Assembly: GCA_017481925.1 (NCBI GenBank)
Contig: JAFUOK010000068.1
Span: 1-64,000, forward strand
DNA from: Alistipes sp.
Lineage (GTDB): Bacteria; Bacteroidota; Bacteroidia; Bacteroidales; Rikenellaceae
Direction: 5' to 3'
Length of the DNA: 64,000 nucleotides
Shown: positions 32,431 through 42,457 of the stretch, piece after piece
Numbering within the stretch: position 1 is the first letter of the stretch
Layout of the letters: each line of letters starts with the position of its first letter
The notes under the pieces: generated by a model
Seen by the model: the letters and a program-made list of their open reading frames with translations, nothing else
The model's database searches: none
Told to the model about the DNA's origin: nothing
Made by a program: the position numbers and the translations under genes

Positions 32431-34227
32431 CTAATGTGAAATCTTAACCAGCGCCTCACGATAGGCATTCAGGATGCGCGACTTGGAGATAAAGCCGAGG
32501 TAACGGTTATTCTTATCCACCACGGGCAACATCCAGGTGTGATTCTCCTCAAAGTGAGGCAGGATGCTCTGCACCATCTCGTGCTCTAAGATCTTATACG
32601 GCGGCTGAATCATATAATATGTAATCGAGCGACCCCACTTCTCCTGCTTGAACATATCCTCACGCAGGTCGTCCAGCTGCACAACGCCCAGCAGGTGGCC
32701 GAAATTATCAATCACAGGGAAGATATTTCGTCGTGCCGACGAGATAATATGCACGATATCTCCGAGGGTCATATTCTCCTTAATGCGGATGAAGTCGGTC
32801 TCCATCAACTCCTCCAGACGCATAAATACAAAGGCCGATTGATCCTTGTCGTGCGTGAGCAACTCACCGCGCATACGCAACTGCTTGGTGTATATCGAGT
32901 CGCGGTCGAGCGTATAATCAACGGCAAACGATATGGCCGCAACAATCATCAGAGGAATGAACAGACCATAGCCGTTTGACAGCTCGGCAATAAGGAAGAT
33001 CGAAGTTAGCGGGGCTTTCATTACGCCCGCCATAACACCCGCCATACCGACCAGCGAGAACGATACTATAGACACATTCCAATCAAAGCAGGCATTACAA
33101 ATAAGTGCCACAATAGCACCCATGTAAGCACCCACGAATAGCGACGGGGCAAATGTTCCGCCGACACCTCCCGAGGCGTTTGTAGTAGCCATCGCCACTA
33201 CCTTGAAGAACATGATGGCTATGGCATATACAATTGCAACCCACTCTATCGCCCTAAACTTAAAGAACATAGAGTTGGCAAAAAGCGCCTGCACATTACC
33301 ATGCATGAATGAGGTAAGACTACCATAGCCCTCGCCATAGAGCGGAGGGAAGATAAAGATCAAAAGACCCAACACCACGCCTGCAAACGTCCAGCGCTTA
33401 TATTGCGAATCGATACGCTTAACAAAAGCACCCACCTTCGAATTGACCGACGTGAAGTAATAGGACATCAATCCACAACAACCACCAAGCAGGATGTAGA
33501 GCGGAATCTGCTTAATTACAAAGACATCCGCCTCACTCAACGTGATAGCAAAGATAGGATCAAAGCCTCTAAATATCAGAGCCGTAGTAGTAGCTGTTAC
33601 CGATGCCAGGATAAGCGGGAATACCGATGCCGAAGTGATATCCAGCATAAGAATCTCCAAAACAAAGACCACGCCCGTAATCGGAGCCTTGAAGATTGCC
33701 GCCACAGCCGCTCCCGCACCACAACACAGTAGAAGTGTTAGTTGCTTATAATTGAGCCTCGCAATCTTGCCCACGTTCGAACCTATGGCTGCTCCCGTAA
33801 GCACAATAGGAGCCTCCGGTCCTACCGAACCTCCAAAGCCGATGGTTGTAGCACCTCCGACGATCGACGACCAACAGTTATGGCTGGCTATACGCGAATC
33901 CTTGCGCGCCATAGCATACAACACTCGTGTCACACCCTCCGAAATCTCATCGCGGACAACGTGTTTGACAAAAAGCGTTGCCAAGATTATACCGATAGCG
34001 GGATAAACAAGCAAAAGAGCCTGCGCCTGATCCGATGGGAACCACGCAACCAATGCCTCTTTCACGCCATGTAGCAACATCTCGAATAGGCACGTTCCCA
34101 AACCTGCCAACAAACCGACAACAACGGCCAGCACGGCCAACAATTGTCGCTCGCTGAGGCGATTGCTCAAGCGAAGAATAACATCGCGCAGCCGGGATAG
34201 TATCGTTATTCTTAGATTATTAAACAT
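32431..34227 (-). CDS. ClC-family chloride channel or transporter with CBS pair
   Basis: A 598-residue membrane protein: about 430 residues of ClC helices followed by two CBS domains (about 450-590). Selectivity-filter segments are GGSVGPEAPIV, with the gating Glu, and GGVGGTFAPSLFVGA. The CBS pair usually binds adenine nucleotides and gates transport. Whether it is a channel or H+/Cl- or fluoride exchanger cannot be told. It follows trpS by 43 nt and overlaps none of its neighbours. Confidence 0.94.
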   Translation of the reverse strand: MFNNLRITILSRLRDVILRLSNRLSERQLLAVLAVVVGLLAGLGTCLFEMLLHGVKEALVAWFPSDQAQALLLVYPAIGIILATLFVKHVVRDEISEGVTRVLYAMARKDSRIASHNCWSSIVGGATTIGFGGSVGPEAPIVLTGAAIGSNVGKIARLNYKQLTLLLCCGAGAAVAAIFKAPITGVVFVLEILMLDITSASVFPLILASVTATTTALIFRGFDPIFAITLSEADVFVIKQIPLYILLGGCCGLMSYYFTSVNSKVGAFVKRIDSQYKRWTFAGVVLGLLIFIFPPLYGEGYGSLTSFMHGNVQALFANSMFFKFRAIEWVAIVYAIAIMFFKVVAMATTNASGGVGGTFAPSLFVGAYMGAIVALICNACFDWNVSIVSFSLVGMAGVMAGVMKAPLTSIFLIAELSNGYGLFIPLMIVAAISFAVDYTLDRDSIYTKQLRMRGELLTHDKDQSAFVFMRLEELMETDFIRIKENMTLGDIVHIISSARRNIFPVIDNFGHLLGVVQLDDLREDMFKQEKWGRSITYYMIQPPYKILEHEMVQSILPHFEENHTWMLPVVDKNNRYLGFISKSRILNAYREALVKISH

Positions 34228-34270
34228 ATATCCCCACCCTTATTCGGATATACAACTATTACCTATTGTA

Positions 34271-35362
34271 TTACTTGCCAGCCTTATACATCTCCGACTG
34301 CTGACGGATCAGTTCCTTATCGTCGAAGTAATTAATCTTCATCGCATTGCGAACCATATTCAAGGTCTCGGCAGCCTCCTCACGTGCCACCTTGCAACCC
34401 TTCTGCAGAATCTCATAAACACCCTCGATATCCTGCTCATACTCCTTACGACGTGCTCGGATAGGCTCCAACATCTGCTGCAGGACAGCATAAAGGAACT
34501 TCTTAACCTTCACATCGCCCAAGCCTCCACGCTGATAATGCGCCTTCAACTCTTCGAGGCAAGAGTAATCCGACAAGAACTCCGCAAAGTGATCACAGCA
34601 TGAGAAAGCATCCAAGTAGGTGAATACGCAGTTACCCTCGATCTGTCCGGGATCCTCGATGCGAATATGGTTGGGATCGGTGTACATGCTCATCACCTTC
34701 TTACGCAAATCCTCTGCTGTATCCGAGAGATAGATGCAGTTGCCGAGCGACTTCGACATCTTAGCCTTGCCATCCGTTCCGGGCAGACGCAAGCAGGCAG
34801 AGTTCGAGGGCAACAAAATCTCGGGCTCCACCAGGGTCTCACCATATACTGAGTTGAACTTATGCACAATCTCGCGGGTCTGCTCAATCATCGGCTCCTG
34901 ATCCACGCCTGCGGGCACGGTCGTAGCACGGAATGCGGTGATATCCGAAGCCTGCGAGATGGGATAGGTATAGAAGCCTACGGGAATAGACTTGCCGAAC
35001 TCGCGCATAACGATCTCGGTCTTTACGGTCGGGTTACGCTCCAAGCGTGCCACAGTCACAAGATTCATATAGTAGAACGCCAACTCGGTGAGTTCGGGGA
35101 CCATGCTCTGAATGAAGATGGTCGATTTGGTAGGATCAATTCCGCAAGAGAGATAATCCAACGCCACCTCGATGATATTCTGACGCACCTTCTCGGGGTT
35201 ATCGGCATTGTCGGTGAGTGCCTGTGCGTCGGCAATCATAATGAAAATCTTATCAAATTCGCCAGAGTTCTGCAACTCAACTCGCTGACGCAGAGAGCCT
35301 ACATAGTGTCCCAAATGAAGTTTGCCTGTGGGGCGGTCGCCCGTAAGAATAATTTTTCCCAT
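34271..35362 (-). CDS. trpS: Tryptophanyl-tRNA synthetase
   Basis: Class I synthetase charging tRNA(Trp), 363 residues. The HIGH-like site reads TGKLHLGH (12-19) and the KMSKS motif is intact (KMSKSLGN, about 203). The ATG at 35362 gives the standard start MGKIILTGDRPTGKLHLGH. It is the first gene of the series with ClC, HAD and AlkZ and diverges from the VOC gene. Confidence 0.97.
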   Translation of the reverse strand: MGKIILTGDRPTGKLHLGHYVGSLRQRVELQNSGEFDKIFIMIADAQALTDNADNPEKVRQNIIEVALDYLSCGIDPTKSTIFIQSMVPELTELAFYYMNLVTVARLERNPTVKTEIVMREFGKSIPVGFYTYPISQASDITAFRATTVPAGVDQEPMIEQTREIVHKFNSVYGETLVEPEILLPSNSACLRLPGTDGKAKMSKSLGNCIYLSDTAEDLRKKVMSMYTDPNHIRIEDPGQIEGNCVFTYLDAFSCCDHFAEFLSDYSCLEELKAHYQRGGLGDVKVKKFLYAVLQQMLEPIRARRKEYEQDIEGVYEILQKGCKVAREEAAETLNMVRNAMKINYFDDKELIRQQSEMYKAGK

Positions 35363-35453
35363 ATTTTTTAGTTTTCCTATTTCGATTAAATATCCTAATT
35401 TTAGTATATATTAACTACAAAAATAACAATTTATCGCCGATGAGCCAAAAAAC

Positions 35454-35484
35454 TTTGGTGCTATAATTTTTTTTTATAATTTTG
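35454..35484 (+). promoter_or_regulatory. Promoter of VOC-oxyR operon
   Basis: TTTG at 35454-35457, 19 nt, TAATTTTG at 35477-35484. Both boxes and the spacing match the Bacteroidetes consensus. It starts a short leader before the VOC ATG at 35510. Confidence 0.85.
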
Positions 35485-35509
35485 TATAACACATTCAGCC
35501 CACAAAACT

Positions 35510-35905
35510 ATGAGAATTGACCATATTGCCATCTGGTGCGAAGATTTGGAACGTATGCGCGAGTTTTACACCACCTACTTTTCGTGCCGCGCGGGAGAGA
35601 TTTACCACAACCCCCGCAAGCAATATTCGTCCTACTTTCTCACCTTTGACGATGGCTCATCACGCATCGAATTGATGCACCGCACCGACATCACCGCAGA
35701 GCCCGAAAAACGAGGCCTGATGATGGGACTGGCGCACATCAGCATCTGCGTTGGCGAGCACTATGAGGTGGACTCGTTGGTCGAGAAATTACGCCTCGAC
35801 GGGCATCGAATCGTGGGCGAAGTGCGCACTACGGGAGACGGTTACTACGAGGCCGTAGTAGAGGATGTGGAAGGGAATCTTGTGGAGATAACAGCAAACA
35901 AATAA
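35510..35905 (+). CDS. VOC (glyoxalase-fold) family protein
   Basis: A 131-residue protein with two beta-alpha-beta-beta-beta units. Candidate metal ligands are His5 (RIDHIAIWCEDL), Glu54 (RIELMHR), His76 (GLAHISICVG) and Glu in the terminal GNLVEIT. This fits glyoxalase I-like and related lyases; the substrate is not known. It lies 4 nt before oxyR and shares its promoter, so it may have a role in oxidative or carbonyl stress, which is inference. Confidence 0.88.
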   Translation: MRIDHIAIWCEDLERMREFYTTYFSCRAGEIYHNPRKQYSSYFLTFDDGSSRIELMHRTDITAEPEKRGLMMGLAHISICVGEHYEVDSLVEKLRLDGHRIVGEVRTTGDGYYEAVVEDVEGNLVEITANK

Positions 35906-35909
35906 ACCA

Positions 35910-36815
35910 ATGACAATCATTCAATTACAATACCTCATCGAGGTAGCCAACTGCGGTAGTTTCTCGGCCGCTTCAGAGCACTGCTTCGTCACCCAGCCAT
36001 CGCTTTCAATGCAGATAAAAGCCTTAGAGGAGGAGCTGGGCGTAATACTTCTCGACCGTTCGAAGAAGCCCGTTATTCCGACCGAGGCCGGAGCTGTAGT
36101 GATAGCGCAAGCGCAGGAGACTTTGAAGGCCTACAACACCATCCGCGAGTCGGTCGCCGAGCTCAAGGGCGAGACGGCCGGAAAGTTGCGTCTGGGTGTT
36201 ATCCCGACCATTGCTCCCTACCTGTTGCATAAGTTTATCCCCGACTTCGTAAAACGCTACCCGCGCGTAGAGTTGGAGATCCGCGAGATGGTAACGGGCG
36301 ATATTATCGAGGCGCTGCGTCGCGATAAGATTGATGCGGCACTTGTCGCCAGCGGAACCTGCGGCGAGGGCATCATTGAACGCGACCTGTTCAGCGACCG
36401 TTTCTATGCCTACGTTTCACCCTCGAACCCACTGTTCGAGCGTTCGAATATCCGCATCGAAGATATTGATATGAAGGATCTTATCCTGCTGAGCCAGGGC
36501 AACTGTATGCGTGATCAGATTCTCGAACTCTGCCAGGCTCGCCGCAACGTGCCCTCACACTACTATTTCGAGTCGGGCTCACTCGACACGCTGATGCGAA
36601 TCGTTGATTGCACGGCTTGTATGACCATCATTCCCGAGATGGCACTGGAGTATATCCCTGCTGCGCGCAAGCGACAGATCAAGACGCTGGCAAAGAGCGC
36701 CACATCGCGCCGTATAGCCATTGCCGTACGCCGTACGTATGTCAAAAACTCCATCATCAACGCCCTGGAGGCCACAATCCTCGAAAAGATGCAGATGGAG
36801 TTGGCCGCAAAGTAA
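35910..36815 (+). CDS. oxyR: Hydrogen peroxide-sensing LysR regulator OxyR
   Basis: A 301-residue LysR-type activator. The N-terminal HTH covers about 1-65, and the C-terminal sensing domain has GNCMRDQILELC with Cys199 and Cys208, the same positions as the peroxide-reactive pair of E. coli OxyR. It is expected to switch on catalase, peroxiredoxin and Dps genes, which are elsewhere. It is co-transcribed with the VOC gene and closed by a hairpin terminator. Confidence 0.94.
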   Translation: MTIIQLQYLIEVANCGSFSAASEHCFVTQPSLSMQIKALEEELGVILLDRSKKPVIPTEAGAVVIAQAQETLKAYNTIRESVAELKGETAGKLRLGVIPTIAPYLLHKFIPDFVKRYPRVELEIREMVTGDIIEALRRDKIDAALVASGTCGEGIIERDLFSDRFYAYVSPSNPLFERSNIRIEDIDMKDLILLSQGNCMRDQILELCQARRNVPSHYYFESGSLDTLMRIVDCTACMTIIPEMALEYIPAARKRQIKTLAKSATSRRIAIAVRRTYVKNSIINALEATILEKMQMELAAK

Positions 36816-36839
36816 TCTGCAGACCAAAAAAAGTACAAA

Positions 36840-36875
36840 AAATGCGATTTGCTATAAAATAGCAGGTCGCATTTA
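36840..36875 (+). terminator. Terminator after oxyR
   Basis: AAATGCGA and TCGCATTT enclose an inner TGCTAT/ATAGCA stem, followed by ATTATT-like sequence. Confidence 0.8.
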
Positions 36876-36937
36876 TTCGTTTATGCACAAAGAAGCAAAC
36901 AGAGGAGAATAATTTTCGCAGTATCGTAAAAAATTTG

Positions 36938-36945
36938 TATCTTTG
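36938..36945 (+). promoter_or_regulatory. Promoter of rsfS-ftsH operon
   Basis: TATCTTTG, about 69 nt before the rsfS ATG; the -33 part is weak (TTTTCG). Confidence 0.6.
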
Positions 36946-37013
36946 TGCGATTGTGTATATATGTAATTTTACAAACAAATTAAATTCGTCCACCAAGGGC
37001 GCACAAAACATTT

Positions 37014-37364
37014 ATGGAAAAACTTATTGAGACTATAGTTACCGCTATTCAGGACAAAAAAGGTAAGGATATTGTATCATTGAATCTGGAGGGTTTCGAC
37101 GGAGCCATCTGCTCGCATTTCATCGTCTGCAACGCCGACTCTACGGCACAGGTTGCCGCTATCGCCGATGGCATCGAGCAGGAGGTACTGGAGAAGCTGG
37201 GCGAGAAGGTTTGGCGTATTGAGGGTCAGCAGAATGCTTTCTGGATTGCTATGGATTACCTCGATGTAGTGGTACATATCTTCCAGACCGAGCTCAGAGA
37301 GTTCTATCGTCTGGAGGAGTTGTGGGCTGACGCGCCTATGAAGAAATACGAATACGAGTTATAA
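37014..37364 (+). CDS. rsfS: Ribosomal silencing factor RsfS
   Basis: A 116-residue Iojap/DUF143 protein that binds L14 and blocks subunit joining when nutrients are low. Typical segments are KKGKDIVSLNL, CSHFIVCNADSTAQVAAIAD and the conserved WIAMDYLDVVVHIF near the end. It begins the operon and is followed 4 nt later by ftsH, an order conserved in Bacteroidetes. Confidence 0.95.
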   Translation: MEKLIETIVTAIQDKKGKDIVSLNLEGFDGAICSHFIVCNADSTAQVAAIADGIEQEVLEKLGEKVWRIEGQQNAFWIAMDYLDVVVHIFQTELREFYRLEELWADAPMKKYEYEL

Positions 37365-37368
37365 AATT

Positions 37369-39360
37369 ATGGCAAAGAAGAAGAATAACAAAAATATAAT
37401 CTACTCTTTCCGCTTCAACTTTATGTGGATATGGGCTGGTATCATTGCCGCCATTATCCTTTATTCATTCTTTGGAGAGGGACGTGCCCTGCCCGTCACT
37501 AGCGAATGGAACACTGTCGAGCAGATGATCCGTCAAGGCGAGGTAGAGCGCATCAAGGTAGTAAACAAGAATACGGCACAGGTATATCTGACCGACGAAG
37601 CAATCGCCGCATACCGTGCCGGCGACGAGAATAGCCGTTTTAAGAACATCCCCGAGCAGGGCGAGCAGCTCAACTTCACGATCGGTTCGGTAGATATTCT
37701 GGATCGTGACGTGAAGCAGGCCGTTGAGGACTCTGGGCTGGAGGATAACCCCGTAGCGTTGGAGTACTTCAACGAATCGACAGGCTGGGGCGATGTGTTA
37801 CTCAACATCCTGCCGTGGGTATTCCTAGTGGGTGTATGGTTTTTCTTTATCCGTTCGATGTCGCGTGGCGCAGGTGGTGCCGGTGGCAACATTATGAACG
37901 TAGGCAAGGCCCGCGCACAGGAGTTCGACAAGGATAACCCCGATAAACGTGTAACATTCAAGGATGTGGCAGGACTGTCGGAGGCCAAAATCGAGATTAT
38001 GGAGATTGTGGATTTCCTGCGCAAGGCTGACAAATATCGCGAATTGGGAGCAAAGATCCCCAAGGGCGCACTGCTTGTAGGCCCTCCGGGAACGGGTAAG
38101 ACCCTGCTTGCAAAGGCTGTTGCGGGCGAGGCAAACGTACCCTTCCTCTCTATCTCGGGCTCGGACTTTGTGGAGATGTTCGTGGGTGTGGGTGCTTCGC
38201 GAGTACGCGACCTCTTCGAGCAGGCAAAGCAGAAGGCTCCGTGCATCGTCTTCATTGACGAGATCGACGCCATCGGTCGTGCACGTGGCAAGAATGCAGG
38301 TTTCTCGGGCAATGACGAGCGTGAGAATACCCTGAACCAGCTGCTCACCGAGATGGATGGTTTCCAGACCAATGCAGGCGTGATCGTGCTGGCCGCAACA
38401 AACCGTGCCGACATTCTGGATAAGGCTTTGATGCGTGCAGGTCGTTTCGACCGCCAGATTGACGTAGGTCTGCCCGACGTGAAGGAGCGCGAGGAGATAT
38501 TCAACGTACATCTGCGCCACATCAAGCTCGACGAGGGTATCGACCGCAGTTTCCTTGCAAAGCAGACCCCGGGCTTCTCGGGTGCCGATATTGCCAACGT
38601 ATGTAACGAGGCGGCATTGATTGCTGCCCGTAACAATAAGTCGAAGGTTGAGCGCGAGGACTTCGTGGCGGCCATCGACCGCATCGTGGGTGGACTTGAG
38701 AAGCGTCACAAGACTATGTCGCAGGCCGAGCGCCGCGCTACGGCTATCCACGAGGCAGGTCACGCAACGGTTATGTGGCGATTGAAGGATTGCGATCCCG
38801 TACTCAAGGTAACGGTGATCCCCCGCGGCAATAGCCTCGGTGCTACGTGGTCAGTACCCGACGAGGAGCGTGTACACGTAACAAACGAGGTACTGGAGGC
38901 CAAGTTGGCAGGTATGCTCGGAGGCCGCATCGCCGAGGAGGTAAATTATGGTACATTGGGTGCCGGCGCCTTGAGCGACCTGGAGCGCGCAACGAAGATT
39001 ACCTATGCAATGGTGGCCTACTACGGTATGAGCAAGAAGATTGGCCCGATAAGTTATTACGACGCAGCGGGCACACGCGATACCTTTACAAAGCCCTTCA
39101 GCGAGCATACTGCTGTAGAGATCGATGGCGAGGTGCGCCGCATTATGGAGGAGGCTTACCAGAGAGCCCGCGCAATCATCGAGGCCGACAACGAGAAGAT
39201 TAACCAGATGGCAGACCTTCTGCTGGAGAAGGAGACCATCTATGCCGAGGATATTGTACCCATCCTGGGTGCTTCGGCACAAACCAAAGATGCCGCAACA
39301 GAACCCGCGACAGAGGATGCACCCGCAACCGTAGCGGCTGGCGTAACCGTTGCAGACTAA
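37369..39360 (+). CDS. ftsH: ATP-dependent zinc metalloprotease FtsH
   Basis: Membrane-anchored AAA+ protease that degrades misassembled membrane proteins and regulators. In 663 residues: a membrane helix at about 14-36, a periplasmic domain, a second helix near 140-160, the AAA domain with Walker A GPPGTGKT (about 239-246), Walker [12 protein letters not shown], the second region of homology, and the zinc site HEAGH (about 461-465). The C-terminal tail is acidic and Ala/Thr-rich. Long open frames on the opposite strand are shadows. It is the second gene of the operon; cdsA follows 11 nt later. Confidence 0.98.
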   Translation: MAKKKNNKNIIYSFRFNFMWIWAGIIAAIILYSFFGEGRALPVTSEWNTVEQMIRQGEVERIKVVNKNTAQVYLTDEAIAAYRAGDENSRFKNIPEQGEQLNFTIGSVDILDRDVKQAVEDSGLEDNPVALEYFNESTGWGDVLLNILPWVFLVGVWFFFIRSMSRGAGGAGGNIMNVGKARAQEFDKDNPDKRVTFKDVAGLSEAKIEIMEIVDFLRKADKYRELGAKIPKGALLVGPPGTGKTLLAKAVAGEANVPFLSISGSDFVEMFVGVGASRVRDLFEQAKQKAPCIVFIDEIDAIGRARGKNAGFSGNDERENTLNQLLTEMDGFQTNAGVIVLAATNRADILDKALMRAGRFDRQIDVGLPDVKEREEIFNVHLRHIKLDEGIDRSFLAKQTPGFSGADIANVCNEAALIAARNNKSKVEREDFVAAIDRIVGGLEKRHKTMSQAERRATAIHEAGHATVMWRLKDCDPVLKVTVIPRGNSLGATWSVPDEERVHVTNEVLEAKLAGMLGGRIAEEVNYGTLGAGALSDLERATKITYAMVAYYGMSKKIGPISYYDAAGTRDTFTKPFSEHTAVEIDGEVRRIMEEAYQRARAIIEADNEKINQMADLLLEKETIYAEDIVPILGASAQTKDAATEPATEDAPATVAAGVTVAD

Positions 39361-39371
39361 CACCCTACATT

Positions 39372-40235
39372 ATGAGTGATAAATTGAAGAACTTCATCAT
39401 ACGAACGCTGAGCGGTGCCGTGATGCTCATCGTACTGCTTGGCTCAATACTCCTCTCGCAATGGAGCTTTGCCCTTCTGATGGCTGTAATAGCCATAGGT
39501 GGAATGTGGGAGTTTTACCGTCTTGCCGAGAAGGCCGGATATGCTCCGATGAAGATACTCGGAGTATTTACTGGACTTGTGATCTTCAGCATCAACCTCT
39601 CGCTAATGTTCTTTTTTGACACCGAGGCTGATGGCGCAGGGACAATGCTGATAATTGCAGCACTCGGCTCACTGATCCTACTCGTGCCCCTTATGTGCAT
39701 CTGCGAGCTGTATCGCAAGAGCGCAACGCCGATAGCCAACATAGCCTCATCGCTTATGGGTGCATTGTATGTTGCTCTGCCGATGTCGCTACTGCTGGTA
39801 ATTCCTATGCTGCTGGGCAATGGCGTATGGAACCCCTGGATCGTGCTCTTCTACGTCTTCATTATCTGGGCTAACGACGTGTTTGCCTACCTGTTTGGCA
39901 TCACACTCGGCCGTCATCGCCTCTTCGAGCGCATCTCTCCCAAAAAGTCGTGGGAGGGTTTCTTCGGAGGTCTGGCAGGAGCCGTTGCGATGGGTTATGT
40001 CGCTGCCCTGATTCTTGAGGCCAGCACCGCTGCGTGGATGGGATTGGCGTTGGTGGCCGCCCTGTCGGGAGTGTTTGGTGATTTGGTTGAGTCACTGATG
40101 AAGCGCTCGGTAGATGTAAAGGATTCGGGCAACATTATCCCCGGTCACGGCGGATGGTTAGACCGTTTCGATGCGTTGATTCTATCGGCTCCGTTCGTAT
40201 TTGTATATGCCTGCGTGTACGCATTCATATTTTAA
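39372..40235 (+). CDS. cdsA: Phosphatidate cytidylyltransferase
   Basis: Makes CDP-diacylglycerol, the branch-point for phosphatidylethanolamine and cardiolipin. The 287-residue protein has eight or so membrane helices and the C-terminal signature KDSGNIIPGHGGWLDRFDAL, which is the CDP-DAG synthase motif with its metal-binding aspartates. It lies between ftsH and psd, which provides a later step. Confidence 0.96.
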   Translation: MSDKLKNFIIRTLSGAVMLIVLLGSILLSQWSFALLMAVIAIGGMWEFYRLAEKAGYAPMKILGVFTGLVIFSINLSLMFFFDTEADGAGTMLIIAALGSLILLVPLMCICELYRKSATPIANIASSLMGALYVALPMSLLLVIPMLLGNGVWNPWIVLFYVFIIWANDVFAYLFGITLGRHRLFERISPKKSWEGFFGGLAGAVAMGYVAALILEASTAAWMGLALVAALSGVFGDLVESLMKRSVDVKDSGNIIPGHGGWLDRFDALILSAPFVFVYACVYAFIF

Positions 40236-40268
40236 CCTAATAGAGAGAAACCTTAAAAACACAACTAT

Positions 40269-40937
40269 ATGAAAATCAACAAGGAAGGTTATAAAATAAT
40301 CGCCATATCGGGCCTTATCTGCCTCATTCTGTGGTGTATGATCTACTACTTCCACAGCCACTCGGAGGCAGCCCTGCTCATTACCAGCACCGCCATCCTA
40401 TTCGCCTTTTGGATCTTCATCGTTGCCTTCTTCCGCGAGCCTCGCCGTGTGAAGATTCACGATCCGGAGTTGGTCTTTTCGCCTTGCGATGGTCGCGTAG
40501 TGGTGACAGAGGTAGTATATGAGGATGAGTATCTGAAGCAGGAGATGTTGCAAATCTCTATCTTCATGTCGATTACCAACGTCCACATGAACTGGATGCC
40601 CGTAGCTGGCGAGGTGGAGTACTACAAGTATCACCCGGGCCGTTTCCTTATCGCTTGGCACCCCAAATCATCGACCGAGAATGAGCGCACGACAACGGTC
40701 GTAAAGCTCGACGACGAGAAGCGTGTCCTCTTCCGTCAGGTTGCAGGTCTGATTGCACGTCGTATCGTGTCATACATCAAGGTGGGTAACAAAGTTAATC
40801 AGAACGACGTATTTGGCTTCATCAAGTTCGGTTCGAGAATTGATGTATTGGTACCGAAGAATAGTGAGTTGCTTGTCGAGATCGGTGATCCCGTAGTAGG
40901 CTCGCAAACCCCCATTGTTAGATTGCGCAAAGAGTAA
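40269..40937 (+). CDS. psd: Phosphatidylserine decarboxylase
   Basis: Makes phosphatidylethanolamine. The 222-residue proenzyme is the short (archaeal-type or Psd-B) class. It has two N-terminal membrane helices, FSPCDGRVV near 75, VHMNWMPVAG near 110, and the self-cleavage site Gly-Ser in FGSRIDVLVP near 190, where Ser becomes the pyruvoyl group. The usual LGST reads FGSR, as in the short class. The AI-2E gene follows 2 nt later. Confidence 0.94.
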   Translation: MKINKEGYKIIAISGLICLILWCMIYYFHSHSEAALLITSTAILFAFWIFIVAFFREPRRVKIHDPELVFSPCDGRVVVTEVVYEDEYLKQEMLQISIFMSITNVHMNWMPVAGEVEYYKYHPGRFLIAWHPKSSTENERTTTVVKLDDEKRVLFRQVAGLIARRIVSYIKVGNKVNQNDVFGFIKFGSRIDVLVPKNSELLVEIGDPVVGSQTPIVRLRKE

Positions 40938-40939
40938 AG

Positions 40940-42046
40940 ATGTCAATAACTCCGCAAAACATACTGCGCGTTACGGTAGGATTGATCCTCACGGCAGCCA
41001 TACTCTTTCTGGTATGGTACTTCTCGTCGGTGGTGATCTATATCCTCGTATCGGCCGTGCTTGCCATTATGGGACGCCCGCTGGTCAATTGGCTGGTTAA
41101 GCGTCGCGTAGGCCGGTTCTATGTACCTCGCTGGGCAGCGGCATCGCTGACGATAGTAGTTATGCTGGCGGTGTTTATGTCTATCATGTCACTCTTCATT
41201 CCGCTTATCTTCAATAAGATAAACGAGTTTACGCACCTCGACTTCCCCGCCGTGCTGGCATCCGTCGAGGAGCCTATTTCGCACGCACAGGCATACCTAC
41301 AACGTATGTTTGCACTACCCGAGACGCACTTCTCGTTATCGGATACGATCATCGACACTCTGCGTCAGTTTATCAACTACAATACCATCAACAACACCTT
41401 TACTTCGATCATCGGCACTGCCCTATCGGCACTGATTGCCATCTTCTCGATTGCATTCATCACCTTCTTCTTCCTCAAGGAGGATGGTTTGTTCTATGCT
41501 ATGGTAAAGGCTATGTTCCCCGAGCGACTGCAACAGAACGTGACTCGTGCGCTGGACTCAATAACATACCTTTTGTCACGCTACTTTACGGGAATCCTGA
41601 CCGAGAGTTTGATACTTATGGTGGTCATATCCACGGCGATGATTCTCTGGGGTATGAAGACTGACAATGCCCTGCTCATTGGTTTTGTGATGGGTATTAT
41701 GAACGTCATCCCATACGCAGGCCCGCTGATGGGAGGTGTGATAGCGGCATTTATCGGCATTGTGACACCTATCGAGGGGATGAGTGCTATGCATACGGCT
41801 CTGCTGATATGCTGCACGCTGTTCTGTATCAAGGGCTTTGACGACTTTGTTCTGCAGCCCACAATCTACTCGGAGCGCGTGAAGGCGCATCCGCTGGAGA
41901 TATTTTTGGTAATTCTTGTTGCCGGTTATATGGCCGGCATATTGGGTATGTTGCTCGCAATACCTTCATATACGGTGCTGCGTGTGCTGGCCAAGGAGTT
42001 CTTCTCGGAGTTCTCATTGGTGCAAAAACTGACCCAGAATATATAA
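40940..42046 (+). CDS. AI-2E family transporter (PerM-like)
   Basis: A 368-residue membrane protein with about seven helices arranged as in the AI-2E/TqsA/PerM family: two N-terminal helices, a soluble segment about residues 95-145, then the C-terminal bundle containing GFVMGIMNVIPYAGPLMGG, which is the family signature. Substrates vary (autoinducer-2, Na+/H+) and cannot be assigned. It sits between psd and the riboflavin kinase gene with gaps of 2 and 4 nt. Confidence 0.9.
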   Translation: MSITPQNILRVTVGLILTAAILFLVWYFSSVVIYILVSAVLAIMGRPLVNWLVKRRVGRFYVPRWAAASLTIVVMLAVFMSIMSLFIPLIFNKINEFTHLDFPAVLASVEEPISHAQAYLQRMFALPETHFSLSDTIIDTLRQFINYNTINNTFTSIIGTALSALIAIFSIAFITFFFLKEDGLFYAMVKAMFPERLQQNVTRALDSITYLLSRYFTGILTESLILMVVISTAMILWGMKTDNALLIGFVMGIMNVIPYAGPLMGGVIAAFIGIVTPIEGMSAMHTALLICCTLFCIKGFDDFVLQPTIYSERVKAHPLEIFLVILVAGYMAGILGMLLAIPSYTVLRVLAKEFFSEFSLVQKLTQNI

Positions 42047-42050
42047 TGCT

Positions 42051-42407
42051 ATGATAGTTAAGGGCATCGTTATTCACGGCGCGCAGTTAGGGCGAAAGAT
42101 GGGATTCCCGACAGCCAATATCGATACACGAGATATTGACAATGTGGAGAATGGCGTCTATTATTCGCAGGTGCGACTCGGCGGCCGCCTCTACAACGCC
42201 ATGTCGAACGTCGGCACACGTCCCTCTGTAGATGGCCGAAGCCGCCTGCTGGAGACCCATATCTTTGGTTTTGCAGGCGACCTGTATGGGCAGACGTTGG
42301 AGATAGATCTTAAATTAAAGATACGCGACGAACAACGATTCGGCTCTCTCGAAGAGTTGCAACGCCAATTAGAAAAGGATGCCGCACTCTGTAATCCCGA
42401 GTTATAA
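42051..42407 (+). CDS. Stand-alone riboflavin kinase domain
   Basis: A 118-residue protein matching only the C-terminal flavokinase half of bifunctional RibF. The nucleotide-binding signature GRKMGFPTAN is at 14-23, and a Glu near 68 (LLETHIF) fits the catalytic base. Typical RibF is about 310 residues with an N-terminal FMN adenylyltransferase, which is absent; the 4-nt gap to the upstream gene leaves no room for it. A full RibF may exist elsewhere. It is the last gene of the operon, closed by a hairpin terminator. Confidence 0.88.
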   Translation: MIVKGIVIHGAQLGRKMGFPTANIDTRDIDNVENGVYYSQVRLGGRLYNAMSNVGTRPSVDGRSRLLETHIFGFAGDLYGQTLEIDLKLKIRDEQRFGSLEELQRQLEKDAALCNPEL

Positions 42408-42412
42408 AATAA

Positions 42413-42437
42413 CAAAGCCTGCCAATTGGCAGGCTAT
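42413..42437 (+). terminator. Terminator of the ftsH operon
   Basis: AAAGCCTGCC, AATT loop, GGCAGGCT then ATTTA. Nearly the same hairpin recurs at 43947-43982. Confidence 0.85.
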
Positions 42438-42457
42438 TTACTTTAATATTATCAATA

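Noticed and set aside
37533..38684. 383-codon open frame on the minus strand
   Set aside because: It is antisense to ftsH, which has every AAA+ and protease motif. The Ser/Arg-rich product shows no domain.
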